The position numbers were made by a program, and so were the translations under genes. A stretch of DNA of 10,716 bases, taken from the NCBI GenBank assembly GCA_002409785.1, contig DHOX01000073.1, positions 42,610 through 53,325 of the forward strand, written 5' to 3'. The stretch is from Prevotella sp. UBA5379 (lineage in GTDB: Bacteria > Bacteroidota > Bacteroidia > Bacteroidales > Bacteroidaceae). Position 1 is the first letter of the stretch. Every line of letters starts with the position of its first letter. The notes below the pieces were generated by a model. It ran no database searches, was not told the origin of the DNA, and saw nothing but the letters and a program-made list of their open reading frames with translations. Shown here one piece after another: positions 1 through 5,937 of this stretch.

Positions 1-411
1 CTCAAAGGCATCATCCAGCTTGGAGAATATCTGCGAAGTCCCAAGGGGGGTAAAGTAGACTGGTTGAAACTGGATAAATGGCTCAGCAAACTCCATCTGG
101 GGCGTATCTCTCAGTTAGAAGGCAGCATCCTCATCCTGTTCTTCCATTTTGAGGAAGATGAGGTACCTTTCGTACACCATCTGGAGAAAGGTGCAGGCGG
201 GCTTACGATCCGTTCACTGTGCAACACCTGGGCAGACATCACGAAAGAGTGGCACTTCCGGCAGGGTACTACGGGATTCATACAGAATAACAGCAAGGTG
301 CTTTGGCGCAATCTCCGCCAGAGTATGCGCTATTTCGGATATGCTCCTGTGGAGACAATATTCAACTTTTTACATAATTTTGCACGTTCCTTATCTGAAA
401 TTGAAGAATAG
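1..411 (+). CDS. Uncharacterised protein, C-terminal part (5' end outside window)
   Basis: The reading frame is open from the first base and ends at TAG 409-411, giving 136 visible residues. The only candidate starts inside it (such as TTG at 64) fall in sequence that continues smoothly upstream, so the gene very probably begins before the window. The visible part is soluble-looking, with no signal peptide or membrane segment. It is rich in aromatic and charged residues, with a stretch FFHFEEDEVPFVHHLEKGAGG and a C-terminus ending NFARSLSEIEE. I do not recognise the family and assign no function. It ends 17 bases before the lysozyme start, and a promoter-like box for that gene overlaps this tail. 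Confidence 0.75.
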   Translation, partial: LKGIIQLGEYLRSPKGGKVDWLKLDKWLSKLHLGRISQLEGSILILFFHFEEDEVPFVHHLEKGAGGLTIRSLCNTWADITKEWHFRQGTTGFIQNNSKVLWRNLRQSMRYFGYAPVETIFNFLHNFARSLSEIEE

Positions 412-415
412 TTAG

Positions 416-423
416 TATCTTTG
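416..423 (+). promoter_or_regulatory. Bacteroidota-type -7 box (TATCTTTG) in front of the lysozyme gene
   Basis: TATCTTTG at 416-423 is an exact match to the TAnnTTTG -7 consensus of the Bacteroidota primary sigma factor. It ends only 5 bases before the ATG at 429. No convincing TTTG -33 element lies at the usual distance (about 393-396). Either the leader is almost absent or the match is coincidental. Confidence 0.45.
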
Positions 424-428
424 CGACG

Positions 429-1118
429 ATGAAGCGGATTTTATTATTAATACTCGGCCTATTTACGCTATCTTTGTCACAAGCCCAGGAGGCAGAAGAC
501 GAGGATACGTGTCATTATGTCCAGGGAATTGACCTCAGCCATTACCAGGGAACGGTATTCTGGAAAACGGTAGGCGATAATTCCAACATGGCCTATGTGT
601 ATCTGAAAGCCACGGAAGGTGGAGGCCGGATAGACAGCAAATACCAGGAAAACATTGACCTGGCTCATCGCAACGGCCTGAAAGTAGGCTCCTACCATTT
701 TTACCGCCCGCGATATTCCCAGCAACAGCAGTTGGACAATTTCCTGTCCCAATGCCGTCCGGGGGACCAGGACTTAATTCCAATGGTCGATATAGAAACG
801 AGGAGTGGACTGTCTGAAGAAGAGTTCTGCGACAGCCTTTTCAAATTCCTCCGGCTCATCGAGCGGACTTACCGCCAAAAGCCTCTGCTCTATACTGGAG
901 CTAATTTCTACGACCATAACCTGGCAGGAAAAGTAGACAATTATAAATTGATGATAGCCCAGTATACCAAACGCATTCCACATCTTACAGACGGTCGTGA
1001 CTTTGAATTATGGCAATACACCGGAAGAGGCCACCTTGATGGCATCAATGGTTATGTTGACAAAAGTCGGCTGATGGGGCGTCATAAATTACGTGAAATC
1101 AGGTTCCGACACCGATGA
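429..1118 (+). CDS. Secreted glycoside hydrolase family 25 lysozyme (muramidase)
   Basis: This 229-residue protein most likely cleaves the beta-1,4 bond between N-acetylmuramic acid and N-acetylglucosamine in peptidoglycan. Residues 1-20 form a signal peptide (MKRILLLILGLFTLSLSQAQ), pointing to periplasmic or outer-surface action. GH25 hallmarks appear in order: IDLSHYQG at 34-41 (Asp35), KATEG at 60-64, GSYHFYRP at 87-94, the catalytic-pair region PMVDIE at 118-123 (Asp121, Glu123), and LWQY at 194-197 followed by HLDGINGYVD at 202-211. The domain fills the protein, with no cell-wall-binding repeats. That is usual for Bacteroidota GH25 enzymes, which may serve wall remodelling or attack on neighbouring bacteria; the role here is not determined. 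The start is fixed by the signal peptide. Confidence 0.93.
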   Translation: MKRILLLILGLFTLSLSQAQEAEDEDTCHYVQGIDLSHYQGTVFWKTVGDNSNMAYVYLKATEGGGRIDSKYQENIDLAHRNGLKVGSYHFYRPRYSQQQQLDNFLSQCRPGDQDLIPMVDIETRSGLSEEEFCDSLFKFLRLIERTYRQKPLLYTGANFYDHNLAGKVDNYKLMIAQYTKRIPHLTDGRDFELWQYTGRGHLDGINGYVDKSRLMGRHKLREIRFRHR

Positions 1119-1222
1119 TAATCAATGGATTTTATAAGAAATCTAATAAATGACCTTTAAATTCATTCCATTCTGTTATTTAGTGAATAAAAAGTAGAAA
1201 TTAGAATTTTATAATATAAGAT

Positions 1223-2476
1223 ATGGCTATTATCAAGTGCCCGGAGTGTGGTCATCAAATCAGTGATAAAGCACCCGTTTGCCCCAATTGTGGAGTTGAA
1301 ATTGCAGGAAAGATCATCCGTTGTCCCAATTGTGGAGAAGTTTATTTTGCTAATGAGGAGATGTGCCCTAACTGCCATCGGCCCACGAGATTGAACAAGA
1401 CCTCCACACAAGTTCCTTTTACGTCCTCTTCATCAGCCGGTGCCTCACCGTTGCCACCAGTTACCGATAATGTTCCGCCGAAAGATACGACGGAGAATAA
1501 AAACCATTCCGTACCACCGCACCGGACATCCACCCAGGGCCCTGTTCCACCGAGGAATCCTTCAGGCAGCGGCTTCTCTACTTCCGGCGGAAAGAAAAAG
1601 CATAAAAAGCGGAACTATACCCCTCTGATCATTGCCGTATTGATCGCGCTTGTTGCTTTAGGTATCATGTATCACTTCTATTCGACAGCCCAGACCGGAA
1701 AAGAGCAACAAGACTACGAATATGCGATGAAAAGTTCGGATCCTACCGTCCTGCAAAGTTATTTGAATACCTATCCGAATGCGCCGGAAGCCCATCTGGA
1801 TTCTGTGCAAAATCATCTGATGGAAATCAAGCAGAATGACCAGGAATGGACCAATGCGATAATGAGGGGCTCGAAAGGTGCCCTGGAAGACTATCTCCAG
1901 AATCATCCTCATTCTCCTCATGCCCCGGAGGCACGCAATAAAATCGATTCTCTGGACTGGCGCGATGCCCAAAACGAGAATACACCGGCAAGCTATCAGG
2001 AATATTTGAAAGAACATCCACAGGGTGCTTTTGTCAATTCGGCTCAAGAAAAGATGGGAAAGGTACAGCAGAAAGAACTTCAACCGGAAGAGAAACAGAT
2101 GATCTCTGCCCTCTTCAAGACGTTCTTCCAGAGCATCAATTCAAAAAATGATGACCGTGCCACTGACCAGGTGGAAAATGTCATGTCCTCTTTTTTAGGC
2201 AAGACGAATGCTCACAAAGAAGATGTCGCCAGTTTCATACACAAAATATGGAAAAATGACATTACTAATATGAACTGGAGAATCAACAATGACTATACGA
2301 TCAAGAAACAGAGTGTCGGGGATGACAAATATGAATATCAGGTGCAGTTTTCTGCACGCCAGAGTGTGAGCAGTACGGATTCTTCCCAACCTACTCAGTC
2401 TGATTTCCGGATCAATGCGACGGTCTCACCCAATGGGAAGATCAGTTCGTTCAATATGGCCAAGGTTATTCTATAA
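1223..2476 (+). CDS. Double zinc-ribbon, single-span membrane protein with three helical repeats
   Basis: This 417-residue protein starts with two zinc ribbons: CxxC pairs at Cys6/9 and 20/23, then Cys34/37 and 48/51. A Ser/Thr/Pro-rich linker follows (about 55-122). A basic patch (124-130, KKKHKKR) precedes a transmembrane helix at about 133-152, so the ribbons should be cytoplasmic and the rest periplasmic. Residues 164-281 hold three repeats of about 37-44 residues, aligned by aromatic/Ala/Tyr-Leu/Pro positions: Y165-A168-YL180-P185, W209-A212-YL224-P229, W246-A249-YL261-P266. They look TPR-like. The last part, about 290-417, resembles a small alpha+beta domain, possibly NTF2-like (inference). 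Zinc-ribbon membrane proteins of this kind occur in Bacteroidales without a known role. It is separated by 104 bases from the lysozyme and I see no clear promoter there. Confidence 0.85.
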   Translation: MAIIKCPECGHQISDKAPVCPNCGVEIAGKIIRCPNCGEVYFANEEMCPNCHRPTRLNKTSTQVPFTSSSSAGASPLPPVTDNVPPKDTTENKNHSVPPHRTSTQGPVPPRNPSGSGFSTSGGKKKHKKRNYTPLIIAVLIALVALGIMYHFYSTAQTGKEQQDYEYAMKSSDPTVLQSYLNTYPNAPEAHLDSVQNHLMEIKQNDQEWTNAIMRGSKGALEDYLQNHPHSPHAPEARNKIDSLDWRDAQNENTPASYQEYLKEHPQGAFVNSAQEKMGKVQQKELQPEEKQMISALFKTFFQSINSKNDDRATDQVENVMSSFLGKTNAHKEDVASFIHKIWKNDITNMNWRINNDYTIKKQSVGDDKYEYQVQFSARQSVSSTDSSQPTQSDFRINATVSPNGKISSFNMAKVIL

Positions 2477-2487
2477 TTTAAGGCTGA

Positions 2488-2502
2488 CCTGTCAGGGACA
2501 GG
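2488..2502 (+). terminator. Short hairpin after the zinc-ribbon gene
   Basis: CCTGTC (2488-2493) and GACAGG (2497-2502) pair perfectly around a 3-base loop, 11 bases past the stop codon. No U-run follows, so it is only a weak terminator or mRNA-end candidate. Confidence 0.3.
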
Positions 2503-2568
2503 CATCCGTTTATCCATTCCGGAAGGTATTGGGGAAAGTCATTTATGGTTGATTTTTTCACACGTTGA

Positions 2569-2673
2569 TTACCAGACTGTGGTCAACTCCTTACCACGGC
2601 TTGGTAACGATGTTTCCACGGCTTGGTAAGCTTGTTTCCAAGCCTTGGTAAGCAAGTTACCAAACCTCGGTAA
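2569..2673. repeat. Five tandem 22-bp units, each with an imperfect 17-bp palindrome
   Basis: Units start at 2569, 2591, 2613, 2635 and 2657, an exact 22-base period. Each has a 17-base core followed by a 5-base spacer (actcc, cgatg, gcttg, gcaag, tgatt). The cores approximate TTACCAAGnCTTGGTAA: TTACCAGACTGTGGTCA, TTACCACGGCTTGGTAA, TTTCCACGGCTTGGTAA, TTTCCAAGCCTTGGTAA and TTACCAAACCTCGGTAA. The spacers differ while the cores keep their dyad symmetry. A left half-core (TTTCCA) recurs at 2678. Neighbouring units can also pair with each other, for example GGCTTGG 2620-2626 with CCAAGCC 2638-2644. The array lies between two convergent genes. It could be a REP-like intergenic element, an mRNA 3'-end structure, or clustered sites for a dimeric DNA-binding protein; the sequence does not decide. 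Spacers of 5 bases rule out a CRISPR. Confidence 0.85.
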
Positions 2674-2730
2674 TGATTTTCCATAGATGTCAGCCTCGGA
2701 TCAGGTTGATAACGACAGATCAAACAGGCT

Positions 2731-2760
2731 GGGATTCAACGTCCTGAACACGTGAATTCC
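2731..2760 (-). terminator. Hairpin downstream of the acyl-CoA ligase gene
   Basis: The arms at 2731-2741 (GGGATTCAACG) and 2751-2760 (CGTGAATTCC) pair over 10 bp with one G-T wobble and one bulged A, around a 9-base loop. Read on the minus strand, the structure begins 20 bases after the ligase stop codon. Only a short TTT follows, so a termination role is plausible but weakly supported. Confidence 0.35.
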
Positions 2761-2780
2761 AGTCTGCATTCATCCATTCT

Positions 2781-4409
2781 TCATACTTGATAGAGAAGTC
2801 CGTTTTTGAGGTCTTCATGAGCAATCTCCCTCAACTTGCCATGTAATTTCTTGCCAGTTGCGTTGAAAGGTATATGAGAGACGAAACGGTAAAATCGCGG
2901 ACGCTTGAAATTGGCCATATTCAGGTTTTTCTTACAATAATCATCCAACTCTTCAGCCGTGAGCGAATCATCTTCTCTGACGATATAAGCCGTGACGACC
3001 TGTCCCCTGATTTTGTCAGGAACAGAGGTGACCATGCAGTCCTTGACCTTCGGGTTGGAGTTGAGGACCTCCTCGATCTGTGTAGGATAGATATTCTCAC
3101 CCGAGGAGATGATCATGTCATCCCTGCGGCCGATGATAGTGAGGAACTGATTTTCGTCCCATGTAGCCAGATCCCCCGTATAGATGAAATCTTTATAGTA
3201 TTTGCTTTCCGTTTCGGCATCATTATTGACATATCGATAAGGCGACTTGGCAGGGGAACAGATGATGACCTCACCGATGTCATGCCCATCTTTCGTGACC
3301 AGGTCATCCGGTTCAGAACGCCTGCCCTCATGGATCTTAACCACCCTCACATCATCATCCACGCAGGAAGAGCCTGCAGTCCCCGCATTTTCCGGTAAGT
3401 CAAAGGGTCTCAGGAAAGTGTTCCAGAAGGTTTCCGTCGTTCCATAGCCATTGAAGATATTCGGGGTCAGCACCTTCTGATAGCGAATGCAGGCAAACCG
3501 TTCCAAGGGACTGCCCATGGTCACGATGCCTTTGAGAGTACTCAGGTCAAAAGACTGCCGCTCCTGTTCATCCGCCAGTTTCTCCAGGACAGTAGGTACG
3601 CCGATGAGGAAAGTAATTTTATATTTTGCAATGTAGGCAAGCGTCTTTATCGCATCAAACTTAGTCATGATCACCAGTGTGGCCCCCGCATAAAAGGTAG
3701 GGCAAGGACCGGCACAGTGCAGGCCACCACGATGAAACCAGGGAGTAGTATTCATGGTTACATCCTTATAGCTCATCGGGAAATGGATCATGACATCATG
3801 ACTGGAAAGCACCTCATTGATACTGGTCAGAGGAACTCCCTTTGCATGTCCGGTCGTCCCTGAGGTATACAGACGGGTCGTTTCATCATAGATGTTATAA
3901 GCGCAGGTGTACGCGGGCTCCGTGCCGGGAGCATTCTTTATATAATCAGAGTAAGAGATGACCTCATCCTTACTTTCCCCGTCCGTGACGATAAGCCTTT
4001 TGGGCTTCAGCCCGGAAATTTTCAAGGCTTCCAGCATCCCCTCTTTCCTCGCAGAATCGAAAAGGATAAAACTGGGTTGAGAGTCTCTCAGGTTCTCAGC
4101 CAATTCGCCGGGGCTCAGACGATAGCTGACCGGACAGTTGACGGCATGAGTTTTATGTGCAGTGATGTAAGTGAAGACAAACTCCGGGCAGTTGGGCAGC
4201 TGCATCATGATCACGTCCCCCTTTTTGAGGCCATCATGGATCAAGGCATTAGCCAGGCGATTACAATCCCTGTTCAGATCAGCATACGTCCATGTCTTGT
4301 CCCTGTCCGGATCAACCATTGCCAACTTGCCACTATAGCGCATGACATTCCTCATGAACCCCTCAATCCAGGTGTAGTGGCTTTCAAAAATAGATTTGAA
4401 ATCTTTCAT
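2781..4409 (-). CDS. AMP-forming acyl-CoA ligase (ANL superfamily)
   Basis: The enzyme is expected to activate a carboxylic acid with ATP to an acyl-adenylate and then form the acyl-CoA thioester in the cytoplasm. With the start at 4409 (MKDFKSIFES) it has 542 residues, normal for the family. Visible motifs are the phosphate-binding loop LYTSGTTGHAKG at 180-191, GYGTTE at 321-326, YTGD at 410-413, the hinge GRRDDMI at 427-433 followed by SSGENIYP at 435-442, and the C-terminal lysine motif NATGKK (Lys520, with Lys521 next to it). The frame stays open upstream to 4511, but that stretch overlaps the thioesterase gene and looks non-coding, so I chose 4409. The substrate (fatty, aromatic or other acid) cannot be told from the motifs. 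The thioesterase gene lies 61 bases upstream on the same strand. Confidence 0.9.
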   Translation of the reverse strand: MKDFKSIFESHYTWIEGFMRNVMRYSGKLAMVDPDRDKTWTYADLNRDCNRLANALIHDGLKKGDVIMMQLPNCPEFVFTYITAHKTHAVNCPVSYRLSPGELAENLRDSQPSFILFDSARKEGMLEALKISGLKPKRLIVTDGESKDEVISYSDYIKNAPGTEPAYTCAYNIYDETTRLYTSGTTGHAKGVPLTSINEVLSSHDVMIHFPMSYKDVTMNTTPWFHRGGLHCAGPCPTFYAGATLVIMTKFDAIKTLAYIAKYKITFLIGVPTVLEKLADEQERQSFDLSTLKGIVTMGSPLERFACIRYQKVLTPNIFNGYGTTETFWNTFLRPFDLPENAGTAGSSCVDDDVRVVKIHEGRRSEPDDLVTKDGHDIGEVIICSPAKSPYRYVNNDAETESKYYKDFIYTGDLATWDENQFLTIIGRRDDMIISSGENIYPTQIEEVLNSNPKVKDCMVTSVPDKIRGQVVTAYIVREDDSLTAEELDDYCKKNLNMANFKRPRFYRFVSHIPFNATGKKLHGKLREIAHEDLKNGLLYQV

Positions 4410-4421
4410 AAAAACTGGTTC

Positions 4422-4451
4422 TAAAGTTATTAAACAATATAAAAAAACAAA
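4422..4451 (-). promoter_or_regulatory. Possible promoter for the acyl-CoA ligase gene
   Basis: On the minus strand TTTG (4451-4448) and TAACTTTA (4429-4422, one mismatch to TAnnTTTG) are 18 bases apart, and the -7-like box ends 12 bases before the ligase ATG. The region is AT-rich, so chance matches are likely. If real, the ligase could be transcribed apart from the thioesterase gene. Confidence 0.3.
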
Positions 4452-4470
4452 TCCCAACTTCACCAGGGCC

Positions 4471-4896
4471 TCATGCCCTGAGGTCCCTGCCCTCGTACTT
4501 GCACATAGCATTTACCCATCCGGGTAACAACTCTACCGATTTATTCAACTCCAGGTCATAGGCAACCATAACGGTCTTTACGGTACATTTTACTTCTTTA
4601 CTTTCCAGATTAATCAATCGTTGCTGAAGGGTAAAACTCTTTTTCCCTATATGTATGACGGCGGTCTGCACGGCAACATGCTCATCCGTATGGAGCTGAG
4701 ACAGAAAGTCAGCATCTATATGAACGACCACGATCGCATATTTTTTATCCATCTGAGGACAGACGGTCTTCATATAATGAATCTTCGCCGTATCGTAATA
4801 TTGAAAATACACCGAATTATTCACATGCCCGAACTGGTCCGCATCACAGAAACGGAGTTGCATGTGTAATATATTATGATAAATAATCTCATCCAT
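4471..4896 (-). CDS. Acyl-CoA thioesterase, hotdog fold (4HBT-like)
   Basis: This 141-residue protein has the length and motif of single-domain 4-hydroxybenzoyl-CoA thioesterase-type enzymes, which hydrolyse acyl-CoA to free acid and CoA. The signature is RFCDADQFGHVNN at 15-27, with Asp20 in the catalytic position before GHVNN, followed by VYFQYYDTAK at 29-38 on the hotdog helix. There is no signal peptide, so it should be cytoplasmic. The start at 4896 (MDEIIYHNIL) gives a typical N-terminus; Met12 is a possible but less likely alternative. It lies 61 bases upstream of the acyl-CoA ligase gene on the same strand. The pair performs opposite steps on CoA esters. The substrate is unknown. Confidence 0.85.
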   Translation of the reverse strand: MDEIIYHNILHMQLRFCDADQFGHVNNSVYFQYYDTAKIHYMKTVCPQMDKKYAIVVVHIDADFLSQLHTDEHVAVQTAVIHIGKKSFTLQQRLINLESKEVKCTVKTVMVAYDLELNKSVELLPGWVNAMCKYEGRDLRA

Positions 4897-4959
4897 TTAA
4901 AAACGATAACTGATCTGTAAGTACACCTTTTACTCAAAAGAAAATCACAGGAAAAAGTC

Positions 4960-5010
4960 CCGGTTCATTACGTATTCACAACTCCTAAAGGTCCTTTATA
5001 CGTAATCCGG
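4960..5010. repeat. Inverted repeat with nested palindrome upstream of the thioesterase gene
   Basis: ATTACGTAT (4967-4975) and ATACGTAAT (4998-5006) are perfect 9-bp arms around a 22-base loop. CCGG flanks both sides (4960-4963 and 5007-5010), with a 3-base bulge on the left. Inside the loop, directly against the right arm, AAAGG-T-CCTTT (4987-4997) is a second perfect palindrome. On the minus strand the structure lies between the co-chaperone terminator and the thioesterase start, and is followed by a CTTTTTCC stretch. It may be a second terminator, a leader structure or a protein-binding site. Confidence 0.6.
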
Positions 5011-5023
5011 TTTTCTGAAAATC

Positions 5024-5056
5024 TTAAAAAGACAATGACCATCCTTCTGGTCATTG
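5024..5056 (-). terminator. Intrinsic terminator of the CbpA-like gene
   Basis: CAATGACCA (5033-5041) and TGGTCATTG (5048-5056) form a perfect 9-bp stem with a 6-base loop. On the minus strand the stem is followed by TCTTTTTAAG, a proper U-tract. It sits about 47 bases past the co-chaperone stop codon and separates that gene from the thioesterase-ligase pair. Confidence 0.8.
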
Positions 5057-5102
5057 CCTTTCCTAAAACTGAAGAATCGATACGGCCCAGCCGATCAACT
5101 CT

Positions 5103-5840
5103 TTATCCTTGTCGCATCTCTCGGAGCAGCATCTTCTGATGTTCCGTCAGATTCACAGGTAATTTGACGTTGTAAGTGATAATCAAGTCACCATACGTAC
5201 CATCACCACGATCATATCCTTTTCCACGAACACGTACCTTCGTACCATTCTGCGTCTCCGGCTTGATCTTGAGTTTGATCCGATGTCCATTGCTCAACTG
5301 AAGGAGGATTTCTCCACCCAGCAACGCTGTATACAAGTCAATATTCACCTTTGCATCCATTTCCCCTGTACTCTGGCGGGCATTTCCGAAGCCGGTATTG
5401 CCAAAACCTCCGAAACCACTATTAAAACCACCTGAAGTATGATAGCGGGTATGCCTTCTGCCCCCTCCGAACAAGTCTTCAAAGAAATCAGAAAAGCCAC
5501 TGCCCCCTCCAAAACTGTTAAAGTCAAATCCTTCAAACGGATTGCCCCCCGGAGAGCCCTGTCCAAAACCACCGGTCCCTCCTGCGGCACCACCCGCCTG
5601 TTCAAAAGCGTCCGCATTGCGCCACTGTTCACCATATTTATCATATTTGGCACGCTTTTTAGGATCAGAGATAACTTCATAAGCCTCATTCAACGCCTGG
5701 AACTTCGCCTTCGCCTTAGGGTCATCAGGATGAAGATCAGGATGAAACTGCTTTACCCTTTTCAGGTATGCATCACGAACATCCTTTTGAGGAATGCTCT
5801 TGTCAACGCCCAGAATTTTATAATAATCTATAAATGCCAT
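5103..5840 (-). CDS. CbpA/DnaJ-like Hsp40 co-chaperone lacking one C-terminal domain
   Basis: The protein should stimulate the ATPase of DnaK and deliver clients to it. Of its 245 residues, 1-70 form a J domain with the essential HPD at 33-35 and a FQALNEAYEVISDPKKRAKYDKYG-type helix III/IV region. Residues 80-155 are Gly/Phe-rich. The C-terminal part, about 160-245, has KVNIDLYTALLGGE, PETQNGTKVRVRGKGY and GDLIITYNVKLP, which match the second C-terminal beta domain (CTD II) of CbpA proteins. CTD I, normally between the Gly/Phe region and CTD II, is missing. CbpA proteins usually have about 300 residues, so this is about 60 shorter. There is no zinc-finger domain, which excludes classical DnaJ. 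No cbpM modulator gene follows; a terminator does. The symbol cbpA is reasonable by type but not proven. Confidence 0.88.
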   Translation of the reverse strand: MAFIDYYKILGVDKSIPQKDVRDAYLKRVKQFHPDLHPDDPKAKAKFQALNEAYEVISDPKKRAKYDKYGEQWRNADAFEQAGGAAGGTGGFGQGSPGGNPFEGFDFNSFGGGSGFSDFFEDLFGGGRRHTRYHTSGGFNSGFGGFGNTGFGNARQSTGEMDAKVNIDLYTALLGGEILLQLSNGHRIKLKIKPETQNGTKVRVRGKGYDRGDGTYGDLIITYNVKLPVNLTEHQKMLLREMRQG

Positions 5841-5863
5841 ATCTTTCTATCTCTCAATTAACG

Positions 5864-5892
5864 ATAAGATATCCAACAAAAAGTATACCAAA
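5864..5892 (-). promoter_or_regulatory. Possible promoter for the CbpA-like gene
   Basis: On the minus strand TTTG (5892-5889) and TATCTTAT (5871-5864, near TAnnTTTG) lie 17 bases apart, with the box ending 23 bases before the ATG. The region is shared with the divergent nucleotidase gene. No CIRCE-type heat-shock operator is visible. Confidence 0.35.
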
Positions 5893-5907
5893 TCCAACAA
5901 TAATTAG

Positions 5908-5915
5908 TAAATTTG
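5908..5915 (+). promoter_or_regulatory. Bacteroidota -7 box (TAAATTTG) for the nucleotidase operon
   Basis: TAAATTTG is an exact TAnnTTTG match, 22 bases before the ATG at 5938. No clear TTTG is seen at -33. It would drive the nucleotidase, and possibly the nudC and permease genes behind it. Confidence 0.45.
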
Positions 5916-5937
5916 CAAAGTAATCAACAAATGTCAG

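Noticed and set aside
2569..2690. CRISPR-like regular repeats
   Set aside because: The repeat cores are 17 bases with only 5-base spacers and vary between copies; no cas genes are present.
2874..3398. A 174-codon plus-strand open frame inside the ligase gene
   Set aside because: It is antisense to conserved ligase motifs and its translation has no recognisable domain; it is a shadow of the real gene.
4410..4511. N-terminal extension of the acyl-CoA ligase to 4511
   Set aside because: The extension overlaps the thioesterase gene, has no family similarity, and the Met at 4409 gives a normal ligase N-terminus.
5841..5937. Heat-shock operator (CIRCE) for the co-chaperone gene
   Set aside because: No TTAGCACTC-type inverted repeat is present in the divergent gap.
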